Below, one piece after another: positions 25,794-34,252 of a DNA stretch of 57,150 bases. Origin of the DNA: Candidatus Zixiibacteriota bacterium (GTDB lineage: Bacteria > Zixibacteria > MSB-5A5 > GN15 > FEB-12); the NCBI GenBank assembly GCA_028715215.1, contig JAQUSF010000005.1:1-57150 (forward strand). Direction: 5' to 3'. A program made the position numbers and the translations under genes. Numbering within the stretch: the first letter of the stretch is position 1; every line of letters starts with the position of its first letter. The notes under the pieces are model-generated. The model made no database searches. It saw only the letters and a program-made list of their open reading frames with translations, and had not been told where the DNA came from.

Positions 25794-27239
25794 TTATCCC
25801 CTGTTATATGGCAGTGAAATTGTTACTTTTGTTCCCCGGCCGCGCCGAGACTCGATAAGAAGCTGTCCCTTGAGTTCATTTACCGATTTTTCAACAATGG
25901 CCAATCCCAGTCCGGTGCCATGCTCTCTGGTGGTGAAATAGGGCAGACGGGCGGCGGTCACGGTCTGAGGAGCCATCCCCTCGCCGTAGTCGGTCACGGA
26001 CAGGTTGAGAGTGTCATTATCAGTTTCCAGGGACATGATAATACGTTCGTTTTCCGGCGAAGCGTCGATGGCATTTTGCAAAAGGTTATGCAAAGCCTCT
26101 CTTAAATAGGCGGCGTCGACCAGACTGATAATATCTTCTTCTGGCAGGCGAACCTCGAATTTATACCTGGCCAGGCGTTCTTCGTACAGATGGGCTATTG
26201 AAAGCAGCAACTTTTTAAGGTCCGTGGTTTCCGGTTTCGGGGGAGGAAGTTTCGCCAGGTGAGAAAAACGTTCCGCCAGGAGAGTCAGGTGTTTTAATTC
26301 TTCTGAAGCGGCTTTAAGGGGCTCGTAGATACGGTCGTAAACCTCGTTGTCGAGTAACTGTTTTTCAATGCGATAAAGTGAAATTAAAAGAGGCTGTAGG
26401 GGATTTTTAAGTTCATGGGCGAAACGCCGGGCAATCTGGCGCCAGGCGGCCACCCGTTCGGCCTGGGCCAGCCGCGAAGTGGTTTGTTCCAGCCGCTGGG
26501 CCATCCGGTTGAAGTTTTCCACCAGGGTTTGTATTTCTCTGTCCGGGGAGGACTTAATCTTCTGATTGAAATTACCTTCGGCTATTTCAATTGAGGCCTG
26601 GCTTAGTTCCGTTAGGGGACGGGCGATATTTTTAGCCAGGCGGGTCGAAAAAAGATATGCCGCCCCGGCCATGACCAGCGATACGGCTATAAACAGGGTG
26701 GTCAGAAAAAAGATATAACGTCTGCCCAGCGCCCGGCCGGCGCTCTCCCGGGCTGTACCGGTCTGCACCGTTTCCATAAGGGCTTTGTAGGTTTCGTCGT
26801 GAACCAGCCCGGCGTATATCTTTTCACCCGTTTCCAAAACCTTCATGTCATACTGGAAATATTGACCCTCATGTTCGATAAAACCACGGGGGCGGACCCG
26901 CGAGGTTTCGATGATATCGGCAATCAGGGCGGGGGAAAGGTACTGTGGATTCGTCACCGCCTGCCAGCCGTTGTCGTTTTCCATAAATATGAAATCGACA
27001 ATCGGCGGAACTGCCTCTGGATAAATCAGGTACTGGTTTATTCCGGTTTGAATCTTATTGAAAAGCACGTCATTATAATACCGGGTCAGCTCTTGGGTAT
27101 GTCGCTCCCCCCGGTCCCCGGTCAGAGAACCCGATTCCATCAGTAAAAAATAACCCGATGCGGTTATTATTATCGAAGGAACGAGGGCAAAAAGCAGGAA
27201 AAGAATAAATAATTTATTACTGAACGTTTTGATTTTCAT
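25794..27239 (-). CDS. NtrY-like membrane sensor histidine kinase
   Basis: This 481-residue kinase has two transmembrane helices (about 10-32 and 175-197) flanking a periplasmic sensor of about 140 residues. A HAMP domain, a dimerisation domain with His275 in the NtrY-type box AWRQIARRFAHELKNPLQPL, and a HATPase domain with NLLQNAIDAS, DYGEGM and GTGLGLAIV follow. The AW-x3-AR-x2-AHE signature and the NtrC-family partner five bases downstream identify a NtrYX-like pair. The Nudix gene ends five bases upstream. The signal sensed is unknown. Confidence 0.93.
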   Translation of the reverse strand: MKIKTFSNKLFILFLLFALVPSIIITASGYFLLMESGSLTGDRGERHTQELTRYYNDVLFNKIQTGINQYLIYPEAVPPIVDFIFMENDNGWQAVTNPQYLSPALIADIIETSRVRPRGFIEHEGQYFQYDMKVLETGEKIYAGLVHDETYKALMETVQTGTARESAGRALGRRYIFFLTTLFIAVSLVMAGAAYLFSTRLAKNIARPLTELSQASIEIAEGNFNQKIKSSPDREIQTLVENFNRMAQRLEQTTSRLAQAERVAAWRQIARRFAHELKNPLQPLLISLYRIEKQLLDNEVYDRIYEPLKAASEELKHLTLLAERFSHLAKLPPPKPETTDLKKLLLSIAHLYEERLARYKFEVRLPEEDIISLVDAAYLREALHNLLQNAIDASPENERIIMSLETDNDTLNLSVTDYGEGMAPQTVTAARLPYFTTREHGTGLGLAIVEKSVNELKGQLLIESRRGRGTKVTISLPYNRG

Positions 27240-27244
27240 TGCCG

Positions 27245-27814
27245 TTATTTACTCCGGATGCGGCGGCGATAGTCCTGCAGGGCCTGGATATGTGAGGCAA
27301 AAGCAATTTTTTCTGGTAAGGCGTCGAAGCTGAAAAAGCGTACTTCCTGGGCATCATCAGCCGCTCTTAATTCGCCGCCGGTTACTCTGGCCAGGTATAA
27401 AAGCAGGATAGCATTGGAGCGCGGGTCGTCATGGCCGCTGTATACTTCAAAGAAGGAGACCAGTTCCACTTCCAGGCCGGTTTCCTCGCGGACTTCCCGT
27501 ATAGCCGTTTGTGTCGGGTGCTCGTCCCATTCCATAAAACCGGCCGGGAGACACCACCAGCCGATTTTCGGAGGATGAGCCCGTTTAACAAATAAAATCC
27601 GGTCTTCATCGACAATGATGGCTCCCGCGGCGGGGATGGGATTCTGGTAAAAAACATAGCGGCAACTTTCATCGTGACAGGTCATGCGCCGCCGGCCGTC
27701 AACCGCCGCCTCGACTAACGCCTTACCGCACAGGGGGCAAAAACGAAAACCGCAATGTTTGTTTTTTCTGGCAAATAAAACCTCGGCATCGAAATTTTTA
27801 TATTTGTCGTTCAT
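27245..27814 (-). CDS. Nudix hydrolase with N-terminal zinc ribbon
   Basis: This 189-residue protein has a complete Nudix box at residues 92-114 (GFMEWDEHPTQTAIREVREE followed by TGL). It is preceded by a small Cys4 zinc ribbon (C26, C29, C46, C51). This layout is like NudC/NUDT-type pyrophosphatases, but the substrate is not determined; nucleotide sugars, NADH or ADP-ribose are all possible. It overlaps the end of the PP2C phosphatase gene by 17 bases and abuts the NtrY-like gene by five. It is therefore embedded in the signalling operon, which is unusual for a housekeeping Nudix enzyme. Confidence 0.9.
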   Translation of the reverse strand: MNDKYKNFDAEVLFARKNKHCGFRFCPLCGKALVEAAVDGRRRMTCHDESCRYVFYQNPIPAAGAIIVDEDRILFVKRAHPPKIGWWCLPAGFMEWDEHPTQTAIREVREETGLEVELVSFFEVYSGHDDPRSNAILLLYLARVTGGELRAADDAQEVRFFSFDALPEKIAFASHIQALQDYRRRIRSK

Positions 27815-30071
27815 TGAACACCGTGTAGTCCTTCATAATTTTCATGGTTATCATGGTCGTGTCATCCTGGGGCGGAATATGCGGGTCGAATTTACGCACA
27901 TCCTCGAGGACCATTTCCATCAGCGTTTGCGGGTCACGGTCACGATTATTTAAAACTAATTTGCGTATTCTTTCCTCGGAATATTCTTCGCCATTGTCAT
28001 TCATGGCTTCGGAAAGACCGTCGGTGAAGAAAAAGAGAACGTCCCCCGGTTGCAGGCGGATAGATGACGATTCATAATGCATATTTTGAAAGGCGCCTAT
28101 CAGGGGACCGCCGGTTTCGAGCAACACCACTTCACCGTTGGTCCTGGCCAGGATGGGGTAATTGTGACCGGCGTTAGCGAAATGGAAAAGGCCGGTTTCC
28201 TCGTCGAGTTCACCGTAAAAAAGAGTCACGTATTTTTCGGGCGAGGTGGATTGGGCGACCTGGTTGTTCATATTTTCCAGCATGGTGGCGATGCTGTTGC
28301 CGTTGTTTACCTCGCTGTGAATCATGGCGTGGACCTGGGCAATCATCAGCGCCGCCGGCATACCCTTACCCGAGGCGTCGGCGATGACAATGCCCATCCG
28401 CCGGTTAACCTTGCTGGGAATAAAATCGTAAAAATCACCCCCGACCGTCCGCGAAGGCATGGACTGGGCGGAAATGGCCGCACAAGCCATCTTGGGCGGG
28501 CAGGACGGGAGCAGGTCCAGCTGAATCTGACGGGCCATGTTGAGTTCTTCTTCGAGGCGAAGTTTCTCGAGGGATTCGACATAAAGCCGGGCATTGGTCA
28601 GGGCTGTTACCATCTGGTTGGATAAGACGCCCAGCAGATTGAAATCTTCGGCGGAATACCGGTATCCGGCCACTTTAGCGGTCAGCGCCAGAAAACCCAG
28701 CAGGTGCTCGGCATCCTTCATGGGCAGAATCAGCTTAACCTTGAGTTCGTCCAGAATCTCGCCCAGAGCCGAATTATCCCGGTAATCCGACAGGGAATCG
28801 AAATAGGTGGGGACATTCAAAAGATTAATTCCCCGCAACATCAGGTCCTCACGGTCGATCACCTTGCGTTTGGCATAATCCTCACTGGGCAACAGGGCGT
28901 ATTCGCCGATGCGGTCGTCGTAAAGGACGAAATACACTCTTTCGACCAGGAGAGCGGTTTTGAGAGTTTCCTCGATAGTCTGCCGGAGCAGACCGGGGTC
29001 AAACATGGAGATAACCTGCCGTGAAAATCTTTCTATGATGTTCCGGTAATCCGTCCGGGTATGCATGAACATCGAACGTATAAAATTGTCAATCCAGTTG
29101 GAAATGGGCTGGAAAATCAAAAGCAGGAAGATAATGAACACGTAACTGACGATTTCAGCTTTATCACCGAACAGGGGGGTAAGTATTTTCTTAGACTGCA
29201 CACCGAGAATGATATATAGTCCGACCAGCAAGGCCGAGATGAGGGTGTAAATAAACGATTGCCGGAAAAATAACTGAACATCGAGAAACTGGTGGCGAAT
29301 TATGGCGTAGGTGAAAATACCGCCGCCTATCAGCAGGGCCGACAGAAGCAGGGTGGTACTGATGCTTTTGGGAAATTCATAGGAAAATATGGCTGTACCC
29401 AGGTACACTATAACCAACAAACCCAGCCCGAGCCGAATAGCCCAGATTACCACCCGGGTTTGCGTCAGAAGCCGGGGATTGGTGAGATATTTTTTCCCCG
29501 ATTCGACGAAGTAGATGGCTATTAGCACATAGAACAGGTTTATCCCGCCGAAAATTACATCTTCATAAGTGCGTATGAATCCGACAAGTAAAAGCAGATA
29601 GGAGAACAGCTCGGATAAGGGCTTTAAAATAATACCGGTAAACCCACTACTGCTATCGGTGGTCCCGAGTGAGCTCAGAAGGTTGTTGATATTACCGAAG
29701 AAAATTACGATAACCAGGTGCATCAGCTGGGGAAGGAATATCAGGTAGAGTAATCGGGAATGTTTGAAAGCCCGAAGGCGGTCAACCGGAAAGAGCCAGG
29801 AAAACACCAGCAGGGTAGGGAAGAAGAATTCCCAGATAAGATATAAATTGTAGAGGGTGGTCTGGTTAAACGGGACTTCGCCGCTGGAGCTTTGTTCGAT
29901 CATGTAACCCAGGACCATGGCGATGGGGCCGATTCCGGCAAAGAAAAGCATAGCTCCGGTCACACGATTTAATCTGCTTGTGAAATTATCCCGGGTTATT
30001 GTTATCGCCAGAAAGATTAAAAAGCCGCCGGGCAGGAAATAAACAAGCGTTTTTAAAAGCTCCAGGTTCAT
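27798..30071 (-). CDS. membrane-bound PP2C (SpoIIE/RsbU-type) serine phosphatase with GAF domain
   Basis: This 757-residue protein begins with about eight or more hydrophobic helices (to about residue 335), then a GAF-like domain (about 355-505), then a PP2C/SpoIIE phosphatase. The metal aspartates are visible in GGDFYDF, IADASGKGMPAAL, FFTDGLSEA and QDDTTM. RsbU-type enzymes dephosphorylate the STAS anti-sigma antagonist. Here the STAS and kinase genes lie just upstream, so this is the activating arm of a partner-switching module. It follows the kinase gene by 27 bases. The membrane domain suggests input from the membrane or a lipophilic signal. Confidence 0.92.
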   Translation of the reverse strand: MNLELLKTLVYFLPGGFLIFLAITITRDNFTSRLNRVTGAMLFFAGIGPIAMVLGYMIEQSSSGEVPFNQTTLYNLYLIWEFFFPTLLVFSWLFPVDRLRAFKHSRLLYLIFLPQLMHLVIVIFFGNINNLLSSLGTTDSSSGFTGIILKPLSELFSYLLLLVGFIRTYEDVIFGGINLFYVLIAIYFVESGKKYLTNPRLLTQTRVVIWAIRLGLGLLVIVYLGTAIFSYEFPKSISTTLLLSALLIGGGIFTYAIIRHQFLDVQLFFRQSFIYTLISALLVGLYIILGVQSKKILTPLFGDKAEIVSYVFIIFLLLIFQPISNWIDNFIRSMFMHTRTDYRNIIERFSRQVISMFDPGLLRQTIEETLKTALLVERVYFVLYDDRIGEYALLPSEDYAKRKVIDREDLMLRGINLLNVPTYFDSLSDYRDNSALGEILDELKVKLILPMKDAEHLLGFLALTAKVAGYRYSAEDFNLLGVLSNQMVTALTNARLYVESLEKLRLEEELNMARQIQLDLLPSCPPKMACAAISAQSMPSRTVGGDFYDFIPSKVNRRMGIVIADASGKGMPAALMIAQVHAMIHSEVNNGNSIATMLENMNNQVAQSTSPEKYVTLFYGELDEETGLFHFANAGHNYPILARTNGEVVLLETGGPLIGAFQNMHYESSSIRLQPGDVLFFFTDGLSEAMNDNGEEYSEERIRKLVLNNRDRDPQTLMEMVLEDVRKFDPHIPPQDDTTMITMKIMKDYTVFNERQI

Positions 30072-30098
30072 CCCTAACTGCCAGTGTTAATTACAGTT

Positions 30099-30518
30099 TT
30101 AAATATTTTTGGTAATAATTACCGACGTTCCCGATTCGCTGGTTTTCAGAGACAGGGAATCCATCAGGGAACGTACAATAAAAAGACCGCGGCCGACTTC
30201 CTTTAAAAGGTTGTCATCATCAATCGGATTTTCCACGGTGTTAATATCAAAACCGTTACCTTCATCGATTACGGTTATTTCGACGGCACCCTTTTTCTTA
30301 TTGATTTTAACGGCTATGGGTTTATCCCTGACAGTCTTATTCCCGTGAAAAATAGCGTTGTTGACCAGCTCCGAAACCGAAATGGCAATGTCCGCGATTA
30401 TTGATTCATCGATGCCAAAACCCCGCAAAACCCCCTCCAGAAAAACATCCACATCGGGAAGGAAATCCTGGCTGGAAGGAATCATAATCGTGTTGTCAAA
30501 GATTTTTGGTTTATCCAT
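30099..30518 (-). CDS. RsbW/SpoIIAB-type anti-sigma factor serine kinase
   Basis: This 139-residue GHKL-fold ATPase has SVSELVNNAIFHGN (N box), DEGNGFD (G1) and GRGLFIVRSL (G2-like). Proteins of this kind bind a sigma factor and also phosphorylate their STAS antagonist. The adjacent STAS gene upstream and the PP2C gene downstream complete the module. No sigma factor gene is adjacent, so the target is unknown. A GGAG site precedes the ATG, and an intrinsic terminator hairpin lies just before it. Confidence 0.92.
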   Translation of the reverse strand: MDKPKIFDNTIMIPSSQDFLPDVDVFLEGVLRGFGIDESIIADIAISVSELVNNAIFHGNKTVRDKPIAVKINKKKGAVEITVIDEGNGFDINTVENPIDDDNLLKEVGRGLFIVRSLMDSLSLKTSESGTSVIITKNI

Positions 30519-30530
30519 ATTTATTTACTC

Positions 30531-30563
30531 CAAAAAAACAGGCAGACGCAGTGACGTCTACCT
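30531..30563 (-). terminator. intrinsic terminator or attenuator between the STAS and kinase genes
   Basis: On the minus strand AGGTAGACG, a 6-base loop and CGTCTGCCT form a 9-bp stem (one U-G pair), followed directly by GTTTTTTTGG. It lies in the 80-base gap inside an otherwise tightly packed same-strand gene set, a few bases before the kinase ribosome site. It would reduce read-through from the STAS gene into the kinase and phosphatase genes. Confidence 0.7.
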
Positions 30564-30598
30564 ATTCTATCTGAAGATTAGCTTTTTTCAGAATTCGT

Positions 30599-30937
30599 TT
30601 ATTTAAAACTCTCAACGGCTTCCTCAATAGAATCGTAAGTATCAAATACTGATACCAGTTTGGTAATGGTCAGAAGCGACTGTACTTTTTTCGTCAGGTT
30701 GGCCAACTTTAACTCGCCATTGTTATTGCGTATGGTAGTCAGCCCCGAGATAAGAATTCCCAGACCCGTTGAGTTCATCCAGTCAACTTTGCCGAGGTCA
30801 ATTATCACCTTTTTTTTGTTTTGTTCGATATAGTCATGAAGTTTATCATGCAGCAAGCTTGCATCGGGACCACCCATTATTTTCCCTTTCGGCTCTAAAA
30901 TGACGATGTCGTCCTGAATGCGATCATTAAGTTTCAT
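30599..30937 (-). CDS. STAS-domain anti-sigma factor antagonist (RsbV/SpoIIAA-type)
   Basis: This 112-residue single STAS domain carries the phospho-acceptor in DWMNSTGLGIL (Ser56). The unphosphorylated form is expected to capture the RsbW-like kinase and free its target. It has a GGAGG site about ten bases before the ATG. It is the first gene of the partner-switch and NtrYX-like block, and the terminator hairpin just after it suggests it is made in excess over the kinase, as partner-switch stoichiometry requires. TTGACA on the minus strand at 31057-31062 is a possible -35 box, but no convincing -10 follows it. Confidence 0.92.
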   Translation of the reverse strand: MKLNDRIQDDIVILEPKGKIMGGPDASLLHDKLHDYIEQNKKKVIIDLGKVDWMNSTGLGILISGLTTIRNNNGELKLANLTKKVQSLLTITKLVSVFDTYDSIEEAVESFK

Positions 30938-31177
30938 TTTTTTATGCCTCCGGTATATTTTTACGTTTCACAAGCTTCTCAGGTTTCATCTTGACACCTG
31001 AAAGATTTTGTAAGGCAAAGAATTAACCAGTTTTAATTTGGTGTTGAAGGGCTTTAATGTCAAGGCTTTTTTATAATATAAAAAAGGTGAAATTCTTCAA
31101 ACAGAATAACACCATCTCAAATATTATGTAAGACCTTTAGTACCATTCTAAGAAACGAGAGCTTCCATTATATTTTT

Positions 31178-31615
31178 TTACCCGGTCGATTTCAGGATAT
31201 GTTCCTCGATTGGTTTGTATTCCAGAGCCTTGGTGGGGCAGAAGTGGGCACAGGCCGGGTCGCCATCGCAAAGGTCACATTTAACCACCAGATTATTAAT
31301 GCGGTCAAAAAGCGAGCACCCGAACGGACAAGCCGCAACACAGGCCATACAGCGGACACATTTTTGTTCATCAAGCACCATCGCCCCGGTTTCAGGATTG
31401 CGGGTGATGGCATCAACCAGGCAGGATTTGGCACAGGCCGGGTCTTCACATTGCAGGCATACCACCGGTACGTATAAATCTTTAAAACCGCCGTCAAGGG
31501 GATAGATGCGGCTTAAACCGGGTTTCCCGCCGACCATATGAGTAAAGGAACAAGCCAGCTCGCAGGTGCGGCAACCGGTACAAAGGTTGGGATTGACTAT
31601 CAGACGTGCTTTCAT
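31178..31615 (-). CDS. 16-Cys 4x[4Fe-4S] ferredoxin (HycB/HydN/CooF type)
   Basis: This 145-residue electron carrier has four Cys sets: CTGCRTCELAC, CLQCEDPACAKSC, CVRCMACVAACP and CDLCDGDPACAHFCP. They fit four [4Fe-4S] clusters, as in ferredoxin subunits of hydrogenases, formate and CO dehydrogenases and molybdopterin enzymes. I start it at the ATG at 31615, which has GGAGG eight bases upstream and overlaps the end of the previous gene. A longer reading from 31636 adds MGQGGLI and lacks such a site. It is the last gene of the 2-oxoacid oxidoreductase operon and probably connects its Fe-S subunits or hands electrons out. Confidence 0.9.
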   Translation of the reverse strand: MKARLIVNPNLCTGCRTCELACSFTHMVGGKPGLSRIYPLDGGFKDLYVPVVCLQCEDPACAKSCLVDAITRNPETGAMVLDEQKCVRCMACVAACPFGCSLFDRINNLVVKCDLCDGDPACAHFCPTKALEYKPIEEHILKSTG

Positions 31616-31617
31616 TA

Positions 31618-32388
31618 TCAGGCCTCCCTGCCCCATTGGGTAATTTGTCCCATTTTTAAAGCCAGCTCGCGGCGATGGCTGAGGTCGTTGATTTTGAAAT
31701 AATCTTCCGGAATCTCCCGGTGTTTGATAAGATAGGCGGCAAATTCTTCGGTGATGGTGGGCAGACCGGTCTTTTCACACCGGAGCAGCTTGAATTTCTT
31801 ACCCCAGATAGTCCGCTCTTTGCCGTTATCGGTAAACTGGATATAATGCGTTGGACAGATGTAGGCACAACTGAGACAACCGACGCAATCGGGCGGCGGT
31901 TCCTTTAAAGGTGGAGCGATTTCTTTACCATGACCGCGGCCAACCGCTGATATGGCACTGAATCCCATCTTGTCGCAGATACGGGTGCACAAGCCGCAAA
32001 GAATACAATCGGTACTGTCGGGTACTTCTTCATAGCTGGTTCGGGTGATACCGTATTCCGCCGCCAGTTTCTTGATCACTGTCGAATGGGGAGAGCTGGC
32101 CAGAAACAGGTCAAGGATGGTTTTCCGCAGCTCGATGACCGTCGGGGTATGGGTATTGACAATCAAACCCTCTTCAACCGGGTAAAGACACGAGGTAACG
32201 TGATTTTTCCAGCCATCCCATTCATTCTTGGTTATCTCCACCATACACAGGCGGCAGGCACCATAGGGTTCCACGGCTTCATGGTGGCACAGGGCGGGAA
32301 TATCAATATTTTCGCGCCTGATAGCCGCCAGCAACATCTCTCCCTCGTAAGCCTGAACCAGTTTGCCGTTTATCGTTATATTAACCAT
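31618..32388 (-). CDS. HoxU/HydA-N-terminus-like Fe-S protein (2Fe-2S plus 2x[4Fe-4S])
   Basis: This 256-residue protein has a plant-type [2Fe-2S] domain (C34, C45, C48, C67). Two [4Fe-4S] motifs follow, CILCGLCTRIC (128-138) and CVGCLSCAYICP (168-179). The spot where NuoG, HoxU and HydA carry the His-Cys3 cluster reads SSPHSTVIKK: the His remains but the cysteines are gone. No H-cluster domain follows, so it is not a hydrogenase. It is best read as a reduced HydA/NuoG-like linker subunit between the flavoprotein and a ferredoxin. Nine bases separate it from the flavoprotein gene. Confidence 0.9.
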   Translation of the reverse strand: MVNITINGKLVQAYEGEMLLAAIRRENIDIPALCHHEAVEPYGACRLCMVEITKNEWDGWKNHVTSCLYPVEEGLIVNTHTPTVIELRKTILDLFLASSPHSTVIKKLAAEYGITRTSYEEVPDSTDCILCGLCTRICDKMGFSAISAVGRGHGKEIAPPLKEPPPDCVGCLSCAYICPTHYIQFTDNGKERTIWGKKFKLLRCEKTGLPTITEEFAAYLIKHREIPEDYFKINDLSHRRELALKMGQITQWGREA

Positions 32389-32397
32389 ATTGCTCTC

Positions 32398-34251
32398 CTA
32401 AAATACATCTATGGCGTTACGGGTACAGACCGTTACGCAGGCTCCGCAATGCGTGCAGAGTTCCTGGTTAATCACATGCGGTTGTTTTTTCGAACCCGTA
32501 ATGGCGTTATAGGCGCAAGCCATCAGACAGGCCGTGCAACCGTCGCATTTGTCGTTTATTTCAAAACGGATAAGCTCCCGGCAGACGCCGGCCGGACATT
32601 TCTTATCCCTGATATGCGCCAGGTATTCTTCGCGGAAATACCGTACGGTGCTTAAAAAAGGGTTGGGTCCCGATTTGCCCAGACCGCACAGCGAACCAAG
32701 GATAATCATATCCGAAAGTTTCTCCATTTTTTCCAAATCGCCTTCTTCGCCCCGGCCCTCGCTGATTTTGATAGCCAGCTTGTAAAGCTGATAAAGACCT
32801 TCCCGGCAGGGATTGCATTTACCGCAGGATTCCGAAACAAGAAAAGACAGGAAATATTTGGCGACATCAACCATGCAGGTACGGTCGTCCATGACAATCA
32901 TGCCGCCGGAACCCATCATCGAACCGGCCTTGGTCAGGCTGTCAAAATCCACCGGGGAATCGAGCATGGTATCGGGCAGACAGCCGCCTGACGGTCCGCC
33001 GGTCTGAACCGCCTTGAAGGGTCGCCCGTCAATCAGTCCGCCCCCGATATCGTAAATAATTTCCCGCAAGGTGGTGCCCATAGGAACCTCGATAAGACCG
33101 GTGTTACGGACCTTGCCCACCAGCGAAAAGGCTTTCGTGCCCGAATTTTTTTTGACGCCGATACCGGTGAACCAGTCGGCTCCTTTTTCGATGATGAGCG
33201 GTACGTTGGCGTAAGTTTCCACGTTGTTGAGAACGGTTGGTTTGTCATAGAGACCTTTGACGACCGAACGGATATACTTGGCGCGGGGTTCACCGACTTC
33301 ACCGGCGACGGATTTCATCAGGGCGGAGGATTCGCCGCAGACAAAAGCCCCGGCGCCCCGGTTAATTTGAATATCGAAAGAGAAATAAGTGCCCATTATC
33401 TGTTCACCCAGCAGGCCGTATTCACGAGCCTGTTCGATGGCTATTTGAAGGTTGATAACCGCCAGGGGGTATTCCTCGCGGACATAAATGTAACCGTCGC
33501 GAGCACCCACCGCGAAAGCGGCGATAATCATTCCTTCCAGGACCGAATGCGGGTCGCCTTCCATGATAGCCCGGTCCATAAAGGCTCCCGGGTCGCCTTC
33601 GTCGCCGTTGCAGATGACATAATGGGTATCGTCTTCGACTTTGCGACAGGTCGCCCATTTTCTGCCGGTCGGGAACCCGCCGCCGCCCCGGCCGCGCAGA
33701 CCGGACTTGCTGATTTCCTCGATAATTGCCTCAGGCGTCATCTTTGTAACAGCTTTCACCATCCCCTGGTAACCGCCGACACGAATGTAGTCGTCAATAT
33801 CCGCCGCATTAATGTGCCCCAAATTGCGCAAAGCGATGCGGGTCTGGTGAGAATAAAATTTTATATCGGGGTACCGGACTATTTTCTCTTTGGTCTGGGG
33901 ATCAACATAGAGAAGTTCCGGGATGATTTCATTTTTCTTTATGGTTTTTTCGATGATGTCGACCACATGGCGTTCCTTGACATGTGTATAAAGAATTTTA
34001 TCCGGTTCAATGGCCACCAGGGGGGCTTTTTCACATAATCCGTGACAGCCGGTTTTTTTGAGAGCCTCCAGCGTTATGCCGGTGATTTTCTTTTCGGACA
34101 GGATTTTTTTAAATTCCTGATATATTTTCTCCGCCCCGCTGGCCAGGCAACCCGGACCATGGCAGACGATAATTTTTTTCGCTAGTTTATTGTCTCTATC
34201 CTGAAATTTCTTCTGGAGCTCCTTCAGTTGCTTGGGGGTGCTTATACGCAT
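32398..34251 (-). CDS. HydB/HoxF/NuoF-like NAD(P)H-binding flavoprotein with extra Fe-S domains
   Basis: This 617-residue protein has a thioredoxin-like [2Fe-2S] domain (C30, C35, C69, C73) and a NuoF core with GRGGGGFPTG (187-196) and the FMN segment NGDEGDPGAF. The [4Fe-4S] set is CGKCNPC plus C522, and a C-terminal 2x[4Fe-4S] ferredoxin follows (569-579 and 599-609). This architecture is the hallmark of HydB-type subunits of electron-bifurcating enzymes rather than of complex I NuoF. The nucleotide-site motif reads CGESSAL where nuoF of this genome has CGEETAL, so coenzyme preference may differ. Flanking genes supply the HydC-like and HydA-like partners. Confidence 0.93.
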   Translation of the reverse strand: MRISTPKQLKELQKKFQDRDNKLAKKIIVCHGPGCLASGAEKIYQEFKKILSEKKITGITLEALKKTGCHGLCEKAPLVAIEPDKILYTHVKERHVVDIIEKTIKKNEIIPELLYVDPQTKEKIVRYPDIKFYSHQTRIALRNLGHINAADIDDYIRVGGYQGMVKAVTKMTPEAIIEEISKSGLRGRGGGGFPTGRKWATCRKVEDDTHYVICNGDEGDPGAFMDRAIMEGDPHSVLEGMIIAAFAVGARDGYIYVREEYPLAVINLQIAIEQAREYGLLGEQIMGTYFSFDIQINRGAGAFVCGESSALMKSVAGEVGEPRAKYIRSVVKGLYDKPTVLNNVETYANVPLIIEKGADWFTGIGVKKNSGTKAFSLVGKVRNTGLIEVPMGTTLREIIYDIGGGLIDGRPFKAVQTGGPSGGCLPDTMLDSPVDFDSLTKAGSMMGSGGMIVMDDRTCMVDVAKYFLSFLVSESCGKCNPCREGLYQLYKLAIKISEGRGEEGDLEKMEKLSDMIILGSLCGLGKSGPNPFLSTVRYFREEYLAHIRDKKCPAGVCRELIRFEINDKCDGCTACLMACAYNAITGSKKQPHVINQELCTHCGACVTVCTRNAIDVF

Positions 34252-34252
34252 A

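Noticed and set aside
30938-31177. Promoter pair or small gene in the gap upstream of the STAS gene
   Set aside because: A minus-strand TTGACA at 31057-31062 lacks a convincing -10 box, a plus-strand TTGACA points into a minus-strand gene, and no coding frame with a ribosome site is seen.
33367-34038. 223-residue plus-strand frame opposite the HydB-like gene
   Set aside because: It is antisense to a protein with clear FMN, NAD and Fe-S motifs; no motif or start signal of its own.
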